Shown here: piece by piece, positions 1-8,256 of the stretch
How the letters are laid out: the number at the start of each line of letters is the position of its first letter
How positions within the stretch are numbered: position 1 is the first letter of the stretch
Source of the DNA: Flagellimonas marinaquae
Lineage (GTDB): Bacteria > Bacteroidota > Bacteroidia > Flavobacteriales > Flavobacteriaceae
Length of the DNA: 64,000 nt
Assembly (NCBI RefSeq): GCF_023716465.1
Contig: NZ_CP092415.1
Location: 124,001 to 188,000, forward strand
Direction of reading: 5' to 3'
Notes under the pieces: generated by a model
Told to the model about the DNA's origin: nothing
What the model saw: only the letters and a program-made list of their open reading frames with translations
Databases searched by the model: none
Made by a program: the position numbers and the translations under genes

Positions 1-821
1 ACGAGCTCGACATCTTAATTTTTGATCGGGGAAAAAAACCGATTACCATTACCGAAGTCGGTAAAAAAATTGTGGCACAGGCAAAAAATATTGTTGCAGA
101 AGCGGAACGCATCAAAGATATTGTAGATCAAGACAAAGGTTTTATTGGAGGGGACTATACCCTGGGCATTATCCCAACGGTGATGCCTACCTTACTTCCC
201 ATGTTTTTGAACGCTTTTATAAAAAAGTATCCCAAAGTAAACCTGATCATTAAGGAGCAATCGACCCAGACCATGATCAAGAATATTTTGGATGGGCATT
301 TGGATGCGGGCATAGCTGCCACTCCTTTGGAAATAGAGTTTATTAAGGAACGACCACTATATTATGAACCATTTATGGGGTATGTGCCCAAAAACCATCG
401 ATTGGCCTCCGAAGAACTATTGCGAACGGACCAACTGGATGTGAGCGATATTCTTTTATTACAGGATGGACATTGCTTTAGGGAGGGTGTGATCAACCTA
501 TGCAATGCGCCCCAAAGCCTAAGAGGGGAGCAATTTAAAATAGAAAGCGGGAGCTTTGAAACTTTGGTAAGTTTAGCGGATGAAGGAATGGGCATGACCT
601 TGTTGCCCTACTTGAACACCTTAAACTTGGAAGAAGACAAAAGGGTCAACTTAAAGTCCTTTGAAAAACCATCCCCTGCCAGGGAAATCAGTTTGATCTA
701 CCACAAAAGCGAGCTTAAAATTCAGATTACAGAGGCTTTGCGCGAAGTTATTTCCAGTATCGTTCGAGGAGCCATTGCTTTTCAGGATGTAAAAATCATC
801 AGCCCATTGGGCAAAAAATAA
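1..821 (+). CDS. oxyR: OxyR-type LysR-family regulator, 5'-truncated by window edge
   Basis: The open frame runs in from base 3 without a start, so the beginning of the gene lies outside the window. The first visible residues (FDRGKKPITITEVGKK) are the end of a LysR winged helix-turn-helix; the rest is the type 2 periplasmic-binding-like effector domain. Two cysteines in GHC-FREGVINL-C are spaced nine residues apart, exactly like the C199/C208 redox pair of E. coli OxyR, and the preceding LLLQDGHC context also matches. It is therefore expected to sense hydrogen peroxide in the cytoplasm through a reversible disulfide and to activate catalase/peroxiredoxin-type genes. The apparent GTG at 72 is internal, not the start. 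Its targets are not visible here. Confidence 0.9.
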   Translation, partial: ELDILIFDRGKKPITITEVGKKIVAQAKNIVAEAERIKDIVDQDKGFIGGDYTLGIIPTVMPTLLPMFLNAFIKKYPKVNLIIKEQSTQTMIKNILDGHLDAGIAATPLEIEFIKERPLYYEPFMGYVPKNHRLASEELLRTDQLDVSDILLLQDGHCFREGVINLCNAPQSLRGEQFKIESGSFETLVSLADEGMGMTLLPYLNTLNLEEDKRVNLKSFEKPSPAREISLIYHKSELKIQITEALREVISSIVRGAIAFQDVKIISPLGKK

Positions 822-849
822 AAAGCCGCTTTTCAGCGGCTTTAGTTTT
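822..849. terminator. Bidirectional intrinsic terminator
   Basis: Perfect 8-bp stem AAAGCCGC/GCGGCTTT (822-829 and 836-843) with a 6-nt loop, A-rich on one side and T-rich on the other. It lies between the convergent oxyR and the small minus-strand gene that ends at 848, so it probably serves both. Confidence 0.85.
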
Positions 850-1066
850 ATGTTTTTAATAAAATTAATGTTGAATGTAGTTCTGGTTTGTCCACAATAT
901 ACAATTGCAACCAGATTCTAAGTTCCTCTAATTCACTGGGCAACAATCTCGAAACTGCTTTTTGAAGTTCCCTAGTGAAAAGTTTAACATCAAAACTAAC
1001 TTTTTGAAGAATAGTTTTGGTGTAATCAAACATAGCTCTAGGCATATTAAATTGATTAAATTGCAT
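848..1066 (-). CDS. Small conserved flavobacterial protein of unknown function
   Basis: A 72-codon frame whose product has a charged, helix-rich composition (FDYTKTILQKVSFDVKLF, then LLPSELEELRIWLQ). I recognise the type as a short hypothetical protein common in Flavobacteriaceae genomes, but no function is known to me. The listed start (ATG at 1066) may be too early: in-frame ATGs at 1045 and 1033 are also plausible, and the MFDYTK start at 1033 best fits related proteins as I remember them. No signal peptide or membrane segment is visible. It is monocistronic and convergent with oxyR. Confidence 0.65.
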   Translation of the reverse strand: MQFNQFNMPRAMFDYTKTILQKVSFDVKLFTRELQKAVSRLLPSELEELRIWLQLYIVDKPELHSTLILLKT

Positions 1067-1068
1067 TG

Positions 1069-1083
1069 TTAGGTTGTACCTAA
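1069..1083. promoter_or_regulatory. Short palindrome upstream of the small minus-strand gene
   Basis: TTAGGT-TGT-ACCTAA is a perfect 6+6 inverted repeat directly upstream of the ATG at 1066. It could be an operator or a short RNA hairpin. There is no further evidence for either. Confidence 0.3.
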
Positions 1084-1151
1084 ATTAATAAAAAAGCACC
1101 GCTTAAAGTTGAAAATTCAGTTAAAAAATAAAAATCTTCTTGTTAAAATCG

Positions 1152-2432
1152 ATGAACCGTACCAACCTTAACTTTAAACTATTTTTCTCCAAGTTTATTT
1201 TATTCGCCTTTCTTTTTGCCGGCTGTGCATCCGTAAAAACAACCATTACCTCTGAATTGGCAAGGCCTACTTTGGAAAACTCATTTCATGGGCTTTTGGT
1301 GGTGGATGCCAAAACAGGTAAAGAAATTTACAATCGAAATGGCGAAAAATATTTTACACCTGCCAGCAATACCAAAATCGTCACTTTTTACACCGGGGTA
1401 AAATTACTGCCCAAAAATATACCTACTTTAAAATATTTAATTTCTCAAGACACTCTTTTTATTGAAGGTACGGGCGACCCATCTTGGTTACATCCGCATT
1501 TAAAGGATAGCAGTGCCATAAATTGGCTTAAGCAGCAAAATACCATTGCCCTTTATACAAAAAACCACGACGAAGACCGGTACGGGCCAGGTTGGGCATG
1601 GGAAGATTACGAAACCTATTTTTCTCCCGAAAAAACAACCATGCCCCTGTACGGCAATGTTATTTTTGCCTCACACACCGATGGATTGAGCGTTAGCCCG
1701 AGTGAACTCACCCAAGCCGTTTTGGTAAAGGACACTACCCTAAGTCGAGATGAATTTGTAAATCGGTTTTATATTTCGCCAACGGAAACAGACACTTTGG
1801 AAGTTCCTTTTATAACCAGTGATAGTTTAACGAAGCATTTATTGGAATCGGCCATTGGAAAAGAAATCACATTGTCCGAACATTTTCCCGAAGGGGAGAA
1901 ACAGACTCTTTATGGCTTAGAAACAGATTCCATCTATAAGCGCATGCTATTTAGGAGCGATAACTTTTTGGCCGAACAATTACTCTTGGCATCCTCTGGC
2001 ATGCTTTCCGACACCTTGAGCACCCAAAAGGCCATTAATCATATGTTGAACACCCATTTAAAGGACCTCGACCAACAACCCCGTTGGGTAGATGGCTCCG
2101 GTTTGTCCCGTTACAATTTGTTCAGCCCTAAGTCCTTTGTACAGATTCTTGAAAAATTGCACAAAGAAGTTCCCGAAGAACGTTTGTTTGGCATAATGCC
2201 CATGTGGGGACCGAACAGTACCGTAAAACAATGGAAAGATCCAACAACGGAACCTTTTTTATTTGCTAAATCGGGTTCTGTGGGGAACAATTATAATTTA
2301 AGCGGATATGTAAAAACAAAATCGGGCAAGCTGCTCATCTTTAGTTTTATGAACAATCATTATCGCATACCGACCTCGGAAATACTTGATACTGTGTACA
2401 GCACCCTTAAAAACTTGCATGAAAATTACTGA
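1152..2432 (+). CDS. dacB: D-alanyl-D-alanine carboxypeptidase/endopeptidase (PBP4 family, S13), lipoprotein
   Basis: Penicillin-binding-protein-4-type enzyme that trims or opens peptidoglycan cross-links in the periplasm. The three serine-penicillin-binding motifs are visible: SNTK (catalytic S72 and K75 counted from this start), SDN in LFRSDNFLAEQ, and KSGS in FAKSGSVGNNYNLSGY. The N-terminus carries a hydrophobic segment ending in the lipobox FAGC (C25), so it is probably a lipid-anchored envelope protein. I chose the ATG at 1152 rather than the in-frame TTG at 1140 because the ATG directly precedes a normal signal sequence. About 426 residues, a little shorter than E. coli PBP4. Its 3' end overlaps the convergent NUDIX gene by 7 bp, leaving no room for a separate terminator. 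Confidence 0.9.
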   Translation: MNRTNLNFKLFFSKFILFAFLFAGCASVKTTITSELARPTLENSFHGLLVVDAKTGKEIYNRNGEKYFTPASNTKIVTFYTGVKLLPKNIPTLKYLISQDTLFIEGTGDPSWLHPHLKDSSAINWLKQQNTIALYTKNHDEDRYGPGWAWEDYETYFSPEKTTMPLYGNVIFASHTDGLSVSPSELTQAVLVKDTTLSRDEFVNRFYISPTETDTLEVPFITSDSLTKHLLESAIGKEITLSEHFPEGEKQTLYGLETDSIYKRMLFRSDNFLAEQLLLASSGMLSDTLSTQKAINHMLNTHLKDLDQQPRWVDGSGLSRYNLFSPKSFVQILEKLHKEVPEERLFGIMPMWGPNSTVKQWKDPTTEPFLFAKSGSVGNNYNLSGYVKTKSGKLLIFSFMNNHYRIPTSEILDTVYSTLKNLHENY

Positions 2433-3013
2433 TCAAAAATTCCGTGAATTTGGGCATATTGTAACAGCATAATGGTCTTTGCATCTTTGATTTCACCTGA
2501 TTGCATCATGCTTATCGCTGCTTTAAAATCCAGTTCCAAAACCTCGATGTTCTCTGTCTCGTCTTCCGCTCCACCTCCCTCGCCCACTTTCATGGCATCT
2601 TCATACCGGCCAATAAAAAAATAAAGGATTTCGGTGACCGAACCAGGCGACATGTAGGCTTCAAACACCTTTTCCACCTGATCAATTTTATACCCGGTCT
2701 CTTCCTCCACTTCCATTTTAATGGTCTCTTCGGCATTGCCTTTTTCCAAAAGCCCTGCACATACTTCAACCATCATTCCGTCCTTGTTGCCATTTAAATA
2801 CGTGGGCATTCGAAACTGTTTGGTCAAAATAATCGTGCCCTTTTCAATATTGTACAAAAGAATGGCCGCCCCGTTACCCCGATCATAGGCTTCCCTAATT
2901 TGGGTCTCCCATTCCCCGTCTTCCCGCTGATACTCAAAAGTAACCTTGTTCAAAGTGTACCAATTATCGGACAAAAGTTCTTTTCTAATATTTCTGATAT
3001 TCCCGTATTTCAT
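2426..3013 (-). CDS. nudK: NudK-like NUDIX hydrolase (GDP-mannose pyrophosphatase type)
   Basis: 195-residue NUDIX-fold protein. Overall sequence and length match the NudK/ADP-sugar pyrophosphatase group, for example the start NIRNIRKELLSDNWYTLNKVTFEY and the segment AAILLYNIEKGTIILTKQFR. The NUDIX box GLLEKGNAEETIKMEVEEETGY keeps the core EVEEETGY acidic cluster, but has Met where the consensus Arg normally precedes it and Gly at the first Glu position; E. coli NudK is also degenerate there. The likely reaction is hydrolysis of a nucleoside diphosphate sugar to NMP and sugar phosphate, in the cytoplasm. It is the last gene of a minus-strand group, 8 bp after the DUF2461 gene. Confidence 0.8.
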   Translation of the reverse strand: MKYGNIRNIRKELLSDNWYTLNKVTFEYQREDGEWETQIREAYDRGNGAAILLYNIEKGTIILTKQFRMPTYLNGNKDGMMVEVCAGLLEKGNAEETIKMEVEEETGYKIDQVEKVFEAYMSPGSVTEILYFFIGRYEDAMKVGEGGGAEDETENIEVLELDFKAAISMMQSGEIKDAKTIMLLQYAQIHGIFDQ

Positions 3014-3021
3014 GCTTAAAT

Positions 3022-3681
3022 TTAAACGGTTACAGCTTGGTTAAGATATTCTCGAAAAGGAAGCATTTCTTTATAGACTTCCACAATTTTTTCTTTAAAA
3101 TCATCCCGAAGCACTTCTTCTTTGGACAATTCGAGTTCTACGGCAAAAGTTTTGTTGCGCAAGAGTTCGATATGTGGATGGTCGTTGGAAAATCCTTTGG
3201 GTGACGATACCAGTTTTTCGTCTTCGTACAAGCCTCCGAACATTTTCTTGAATGATGGTTTATCGAGAATCGCCTGCAATTCCTCTCCGTTGTAATCGAT
3301 GGCATCTCGGATACTCCGTAGTGTTTTGGAATCGGGCCGCCAACGACCACCTGCCAATAAACATTGTTTTAGGCCTATCTCGATATAAAAATCGGCAGAA
3401 TTGGGTGCTTTGTCCAATCCCGCACCAAAATGATCTTTATAAATGGGCTTATTCGGATGGAACATCAAGTTATTATTGATGCGATTGATGCCCTTTTTGC
3501 CCGGAGTTGGGTAATAATCATCATGGAGTTGGGCCATGGTCATGTCCAAATCATCCAGCCAAGCGATAAAGTCATTACGGAGCGATTTGTACCATTTACG
3601 GTTTGCATCCATCCATTCCTTATTGTTGTTTTTTTGAAGTTCTTCCAGAAAATGGAACAGGTCGTTGAAATTCATACCCAC
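3022..3681 (-). CDS. DUF2461 family protein (TIGR02453)
   Basis: 219 residues that match the DUF2461 family throughout, including the N-terminal FLEELQKNNNKEWMDANRKWY and the central NRINNNLMFHPNKPIYKDHFGAGL block. The family is widespread in Bacteroidota and has no established biochemical role. There is no signal peptide or membrane segment, so it is probably cytoplasmic. An in-frame ATG one codon downstream of the first (MGM) could be the real start. It lies 8 bp upstream of nudK and is probably co-transcribed with it. Confidence 0.85.
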   Translation of the reverse strand: MGMNFNDLFHFLEELQKNNNKEWMDANRKWYKSLRNDFIAWLDDLDMTMAQLHDDYYPTPGKKGINRINNNLMFHPNKPIYKDHFGAGLDKAPNSADFYIEIGLKQCLLAGGRWRPDSKTLRSIRDAIDYNGEELQAILDKPSFKKMFGGLYEDEKLVSSPKGFSNDHPHIELLRNKTFAVELELSKEEVLRDDFKEKIVEVYKEMLPFREYLNQAVTV

Positions 3682-3769
3682 AAAAGAAATGTTTTTTTCA
3701 GATACCGTGACATCGGCCTTCAGTTATCAGTTTTCTGACATCCGACTTCTGACTCCTTACTCCTAAAAC

Positions 3770-4570
3770 CTAGAACCTATTATCCCCATCCAACAAATCG
3801 CCGAGACCGCCCAAGATGCTACCTTCGCCCTTATCTTTGCCACCACCTCTTGGGGCAGCGGCCCAAACCCGACTGGCCAACCTGCTGAACGGCAAGGATT
3901 GGACATACACGGTTCCAGGACCTCGCAGCGTAGCAAAGAAAAGTCCTTCCCCGCCAAATACTTTGTTGCGGATACCCCCTATAAATTCGATATCATAATC
4001 CACGGTTTGGGAAAAACCAACAATACAGCCTGTATCCACCCTAAGCGTTTCGCCAGCTGCCAATGTTTTCTTGGCCATGGTCCCACCTGCGTGTACAAAG
4101 GCCATACCGTCCCCTTCCAACTTTTGCATGATGAAGCCCTCGCCACCAAAAAATCCACGTCCTAGTTTTTTGGAGAACTCAATGCCCACAGAAACGCCTT
4201 TGGCAGCACATAGGAATGCATCTTTTTGACAGATGAACTTTCCTCCTTTCTCTGAAAGATCTATGGGAACAATTTTACCCGGATAAGGAGAAGCAAAGCT
4301 TACCTGTTTTTTTCCTTGGCCAATATTGAGAAACGCGGTCATAAACAGACTCTCGCCCGTTAGCAAACGTTTACCTGCAGAGAATATCTTACCCAGTACG
4401 CCGGTATCTTGATTAGATCCGTCGCCGAAGATGGTGTCCATCTTGATATCTTGGTCCATCATCATAAAAGTGCCGGCTTCGGCAACCACGGCTTCCTGTG
4501 GGTCCAGTTCTATTTCCACATATTGCATTTCTTCGCCGTAAATGTGGTAATCTATTTCGTGTGCGTTCAT
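3770..4570 (-). CDS. AIM24/TIGR00266 family protein
   Basis: 266 residues of beta-rich sequence typical of the AIM24 (DUF124) family: [22 protein letters not shown] near the start, [22 protein letters not shown] in the middle, and [16 protein letters not shown] near the end. The C-terminus is a glycine-rich tail ([14 protein letters not shown]). The bacterial role is not known; the mitochondrial homologue affects inner-membrane organisation in yeast. It lacks a signal peptide. The spacers on both sides (88 and 127 bp) are longer than elsewhere in the group, so it may be transcribed alone. Confidence 0.85.
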   Translation of the reverse strand: MNAHEIDYHIYGEEMQYVEIELDPQEAVVAEAGTFMMMDQDIKMDTIFGDGSNQDTGVLGKIFSAGKRLLTGESLFMTAFLNIGQGKKQVSFASPYPGKIVPIDLSEKGGKFICQKDAFLCAAKGVSVGIEFSKKLGRGFFGGEGFIMQKLEGDGMAFVHAGGTMAKKTLAAGETLRVDTGCIVGFSQTVDYDIEFIGGIRNKVFGGEGLFFATLRGPGTVYVQSLPFSRLASRVWAAAPRGGGKDKGEGSILGGLGDLLDGDNRF

Positions 4571-4697
4571 TTTTTGATTGTTTTTAAGTTTCTTGATTTC
4601 TGTTTATATGTTGAAATGATAGTTGTTTTGTTACACTTTAGATGTAATCAATTCTTCTTTCACCTTTATACCTTCAACCTTTTAACATTAACGCCGA

Positions 4698-5153
4698 TCA
4701 CCTCTTCACCTTCACCGTCCACTCAAAATGAAAAGTGGATACCTCTACCCCATCCTTGTTTATCCCTACGGATTTCATCCAACAAGTTTGTCCCTCCCCG
4801 GTTTCCACGGTTTTTTGAATGGCGGCGGCAATTTGTTCGCCATCCTCACAGGTAAAAGTGATGCGCCCCGTAGCTTTTTTGGTAAAGGTAGCTTTGTTGT
4901 TGGCCACAAGCATGGACACTCTTTTACCACTCTTTTGAATTTCGTTCATCACCAAAGCGCCGGTACTCAGTTCGGCGGCCATTCCTTGAACGGCCCAAAA
5001 CATGGATTTGAACGGATTCTGATTTCTCCATTTGTGTTTTACCGCAGTTACTGCTTGTTTATCATCAATATACTTGAGCCTAACCCCGCACCACCATGCC
5101 GAAGGAAGTTTCATAAAAGTGAACATATTGATTTTACTGGGTGTCAATGCCAT
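4698..5153 (-). CDS. DUF4442 (hotdog-fold, acyl-CoA thioesterase-like) protein
   Basis: 151 residues that resemble the DUF4442 branch of the hotdog thioesterase superfamily: PSAWWCGVRLKYIDDKQAVTAVKHKWRN is followed by the FWAVQGMAAELSTGALVM helix typical of PaaI-like proteins. Substrate and reaction are unknown. Soluble, no signal peptide. It is the most upstream gene of the minus-strand block and faces the DUF4870 gene across 168 bp. Confidence 0.8.
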   Translation of the reverse strand: MALTPSKINMFTFMKLPSAWWCGVRLKYIDDKQAVTAVKHKWRNQNPFKSMFWAVQGMAAELSTGALVMNEIQKSGKRVSMLVANNKATFTKKATGRITFTCEDGEQIAAAIQKTVETGEGQTCWMKSVGINKDGVEVSTFHFEWTVKVKR

Positions 5154-5235
5154 ATTGTTTGTTTAACTGGCTTAAAAATAGGCAAATTGAAGCAAAATAT
5201 AATTGTTAATATTATGTTAATTTATAGTACTTTGT

Positions 5236-5268
5236 TTTGCATAGTACTGTCTTTTGGATATATATTTG
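5236..5268 (+). promoter_or_regulatory. Bacteroidota-type promoter for the DUF4870 gene
   Basis: TTTG (5236-5239), 21-bp spacer, TATATTTG (5261-5268). Both boxes match the primary-sigma consensus of Bacteroidota (TTTG at -33, TAnnTTTG at -7). The predicted transcript would start near 5275, about 47 nt before the ATG at 5322. Confidence 0.65.
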
Positions 5269-5321
5269 CATGGTAAGCTAATAGGTTAACCCTTTTACAA
5301 TCAAAAAACATCAATCAGAAA

Positions 5322-5804
5322 ATGGCAACTACAATCACCAAACACGAACGAAATTTATCCGCGATCATACACGCGTCCATGTTCTCGAAGTATTTTATTC
5401 CTTTTGGGAATTTCATTCTTCCTCTGATTCTATGGACCGCCAACAAAAAGCAACACGATTTTGTGGATTACCATGGAAAGCAAGCGCTCAACTTTCAAAT
5501 AAGCATTTTGTTGTACTCCATTATAGCCGGCTTGATCACCATTCCTTTTTTCATAGGATTTTGGCCGGACTTGTTCGATTGGAACTTTTTAGGGTTCCAT
5601 CGTTTGAGCGACCTTAACAATTTGAACATTCATATAGATAGCGACAATTTTAACTTTGGACGGTTGATTTGGCCTGTGGGCATATCAGGATTCTTGCAAT
5701 TGGCCTTGGCCATAGTAAATATAGTCTTCTCCATTTTGGCCACCATCAGGACGAATGAGGGAGAATATTTCAAATATCCGTTCGCCATCAAGTTCATCAA
5801 GTAA
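5322..5804 (+). CDS. DUF4870 membrane protein
   Basis: 160 residues. The N-terminal part KHERNLSAIIHASMFSKYFIPFGNFILPLILWTANK, followed by HDFVDYHGKQALNFQIS, is the hallmark of DUF4870 proteins. Three or four membrane segments are visible (about residues 22-38, 60-80 and 120-145). The function of the family is unknown. It precedes the padR-pspC-GIN genes on the same strand but is separated from them by a hairpin-rich 251-bp spacer, so it probably forms its own unit. Confidence 0.85.
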   Translation: MATTITKHERNLSAIIHASMFSKYFIPFGNFILPLILWTANKKQHDFVDYHGKQALNFQISILLYSIIAGLITIPFFIGFWPDLFDWNFLGFHRLSDLNNLNIHIDSDNFNFGRLIWPVGISGFLQLALAIVNIVFSILATIRTNEGEYFKYPFAIKFIK

Positions 5805-5879
5805 TATTATATATAAAGGAGCCTAATCACCTCCGCACCAATTATTATCAATCAAAGAAAAACGGAGTTTAATCACTTG

Positions 5880-5899
5880 CCCTGAGCGTTGTCGAAGGG
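5880..5899. repeat. REP-like interspersed palindromic motif
   Basis: CCCTGAGCGTTGTCGAAGGG has CCCT/AGGG-type complementary ends and belongs to the CCTTCGAC...GCTCAGG class of short repeats that recurs between genes in many bacterial genomes. It sits in the spacer before padR. Only one copy is in this window, so a family within this genome is not proven. Confidence 0.45.
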
Positions 5900-5951
5900 T
5901 CAATCAAAAAACGAAAAAACATCATCAATCAACAATCATCAATCAAAGAAC

Positions 5952-5995
5952 CGTTTCCACTCCCCTGCCCAATTCAGGGGAATGGAGTGGAAACG
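5952..5995. repeat. Large imperfect hairpin in the spacer before padR
   Basis: The left arm CGTTTCCACTCCCCTG (5952-5967) pairs with CAGGGG (5975-5980) plus AGTGGAAACG (5986-5995); the right arm has a 5-nt bulge (AATGG). That makes a 16-bp stem with a 7-nt loop and no following T-run, so it is not a standard terminator. It could be a mobile palindrome or an mRNA processing/stability element. Confidence 0.6.
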
Positions 5996-5997
5996 CA

Positions 5998-6014
5998 GCC
6001 AAACAAAGTTTGGC
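5998..6014. repeat. Second perfect hairpin directly after the large one
   Basis: GCCAAAC-AAA-GTTTGGC is a perfect 7-bp stem with a 3-nt loop, 2 bp after the preceding hairpin and about 40 bp before the padR start. Its position would allow control of padR expression or of DUF4870 mRNA ends. Confidence 0.55.
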
Positions 6015-6055
6015 AGAACAAAAACGAACAGTTAATTTAATAGAACCATGAAATT

Positions 6056-6385
6056 ATGAATATAGAAAACACAAAAGCACAGATGCGCAAGGGGGTTCTA
6101 GAGTACTGCATTCTGTCCATCTTAAAGGATGACGACAAGTATGCCTCGGAAATACTGGGAGCCTTAAAAGACGCAAAGATGTTAGTAGTGGAAGGCACCA
6201 TATACCCTTTGCTCACAAGGCTCAAGAACGCCGGTCTGCTCAACTACCGTTGGGAAGAATCCACATCGGGGCCACCACGCAAATACTACGCACTAACAGA
6301 AACAGGGCAATTGTTCCTAAACGAGCTCAACGGCACCTGGGATGAACTAAGAAATGCAGTCAATCTGGTAACCAACACAAAATAG
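6056..6385 (+). CDS. PadR-family transcriptional regulator
   Basis: 109 residues with the compact PadR winged helix: MRKGVLEYCILSILKDDDKYASEILGALKDAKMLVVEGTIYPLLTRLKNAGLL, then SGPPRKYYALTETGQLFL. These proteins are dimeric repressors that usually control adjacent membrane-stress or transport genes. It is followed 9 bp later by the PspC-domain gene, an arrangement common in Flavobacteriaceae, so it most likely autoregulates this operon. I did not find a convincing operator. Confidence 0.9.
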   Translation: MNIENTKAQMRKGVLEYCILSILKDDDKYASEILGALKDAKMLVVEGTIYPLLTRLKNAGLLNYRWEESTSGPPRKYYALTETGQLFLNELNGTWDELRNAVNLVTNTK

Positions 6386-6394
6386 AATCAAAAA

Positions 6395-8122
6395 ATGAAC
6401 AAGACAGTAAATATAAATTTAGCAAATACGCTCTTCCACATAGATGACGATGCGTATAACAAGCTGAGACGGTATCTGGAGTCCATAAGGAGGTCTTTCT
6501 CAGGTACCAAGGGAAGCGACGAGATCATTGCCGATATCGAGGCAAGGATTGCCGAACTCTTCTTGGAGAAAATGGAGAACGAGCGGCAGGTGATCACCCA
6601 TAAAGAAGTAGACCAGGTAATCGAAGTAATGGGGCAGCCCGAAGATTATATGGTGGACGAGGATATTTTTGAGGACGAACCCAAAAAATCCTATGATCAG
6701 CCAACGGCCCGAGCCAAAAAATTATACCGCGACATCGACCATAAGTATATTGGTGGTGTATGCGCCGGTCTGGAACATTATCTGGGCATCGACTCCTTGT
6801 GGGTACGGTTAATTTTTATCCTTTTGGCCATTTTCACCAGCGGATTCGGTTTGATCGCCTATATCCTACTATGGATATTAGTGCCCGAAGCAGCTACCAC
6901 CTCCCAAAAATTGGATATGCGGGGAGAGCCCATCAACATCAGCAATATAGAACGCAAAGTAAAAGAGGGGTTTGATGATGTTGCAGAAAAAGTAAAAAAC
7001 GTTGACTACGATAAAGTAGGAAACAAGGTCAAGAGCAGCTCCAAGACCTTTTTTGATACCATCGGGGACATTATCCTGTTCCTATTTAAAATATTCGGCA
7101 AATTTATTGGCATCCTATTGATCATTATTGGCGCATCTACGCTGGTCGGCCTCTTCTTTGGCCTGTTCACCGTAGGCATGTTCGATGCGATACATGTACC
7201 GGGGATAGATTTTTATGAAATAGTGAACACCTCCGGAGCCCCTGTTTGGTTGGTATCCATCCTGTTGTTCTTTGCCGTGGGCATACCCTTCTTCTTCCTA
7301 CTATATCTAGGCCTGAAGATTTTGGTGAACAACCTTAAATCCATCGGGAATATCGCCAAGTTCGCTCTATTGGGACTGTGGCTGATATCAGTGGGCACAT
7401 TGATCGTATTTGGCATTCGCCAAGCCGCCGAGTTCTCCTATACAGGGAGTGTAAACGACAAAAAGGAGTTGGCCATGCAGGTTCCCACGGACACTCTGAT
7501 CATTAAAATGAAGGATAGCGACACGGATTACAGTCGCGATGAAATTCATTTTGGAAGAATGACTTTTGGGTATGATGAAAACGACAACCGAATCCTTATG
7601 TCCGATGAAATAGATATCAAGATCAAGAAATCCGATACGGATTCCATCAGCATCAATGTGAGAAAAGATGCCGATGGGAGTTCCACCTTGGCGGCCAGGG
7701 ACCGTGCCAAAAACATTGCTTTTGGCTACACGTTGAAGGGCAATACCATAATCCTGGACAAATACTTGACCACCGACACATCCAACAAGGCCAGAAATCA
7801 AGAAGTGACCATAACCATTTATGTGCCGGAGACCAAAACCGTGTATTTTGATGAAACCACAAATCGATATATTGGTCGAGGTATTAAAAATGACCAAGGT
7901 TACTACCGAACCGGCTTGGTGGAACATTATTGGACCATGGACGAAGATGGAGAATTAAAATGCCTGGATTGTCCAGAATTGGATGACGATGAGGAGGATG
8001 GCAATGGAAAGATCATTATTAATGAAGATGGCATCGATATCGACATTAAGGATAACCAAGATTCCTTTGAAATGAAAATCAACGAGGACGGAATAAAAGT
8101 TAAAGCGAAAGAAAAAAAGTAA
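6395..8122 (+). CDS. PspC-domain multi-spanning envelope protein
   Basis: 575 residues. After an N-terminal soluble region (about 1-110, rich in Asp/Glu and containing DEIIADIEARIAELF), the PspC domain appears at about 108-165: KKLYRDIDHKYIGGVCAGLEHYLGI, then WVRLIFILLAIF and YILLWILVPE. Three more hydrophobic stretches follow (about 230-260, 285-310 and 320-345). The C-terminal 210 residues are beta-rich and soluble and end in an acidic repeat-like tail with two copies of INEDGI. PspC proteins sense or counter membrane stress. The pairing with padR and a GIN-domain lipoprotein suggests an envelope-stress module, but the ligand is unknown. Confidence 0.85.
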   Translation: MNKTVNINLANTLFHIDDDAYNKLRRYLESIRRSFSGTKGSDEIIADIEARIAELFLEKMENERQVITHKEVDQVIEVMGQPEDYMVDEDIFEDEPKKSYDQPTARAKKLYRDIDHKYIGGVCAGLEHYLGIDSLWVRLIFILLAIFTSGFGLIAYILLWILVPEAATTSQKLDMRGEPINISNIERKVKEGFDDVAEKVKNVDYDKVGNKVKSSSKTFFDTIGDIILFLFKIFGKFIGILLIIIGASTLVGLFFGLFTVGMFDAIHVPGIDFYEIVNTSGAPVWLVSILLFFAVGIPFFFLLYLGLKILVNNLKSIGNIAKFALLGLWLISVGTLIVFGIRQAAEFSYTGSVNDKKELAMQVPTDTLIIKMKDSDTDYSRDEIHFGRMTFGYDENDNRILMSDEIDIKIKKSDTDSISINVRKDADGSSTLAARDRAKNIAFGYTLKGNTIILDKYLTTDTSNKARNQEVTITIYVPETKTVYFDETTNRYIGRGIKNDQGYYRTGLVEHYWTMDEDGELKCLDCPELDDDEEDGNGKIIINEDGIDIDIKDNQDSFEMKINEDGIKVKAKEKK

Positions 8123-8256
8123 CAATTGGGTACCTTAAATCGTCAATTGGGTAACTCAAAGTTTAAAATACATACAATAAAAGGGACATTTACACTGAAT
8201 TTATTCAGATTGAAGAAACGTATAATCAAAATCAATCAATACTAAAAACAACAATC

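Noticed and set aside
1140..1151. TTG start giving four extra residues to the PBP4-type protein
   Set aside because: The ATG at 1152 directly precedes the signal peptide; the TTG adds nothing recognisable.
3719..3780. Monotonous TCTGAC/CTCC-rich stretch beside the AIM24 gene
   Set aside because: Low-complexity spacer; no consistent repeat unit or structure.
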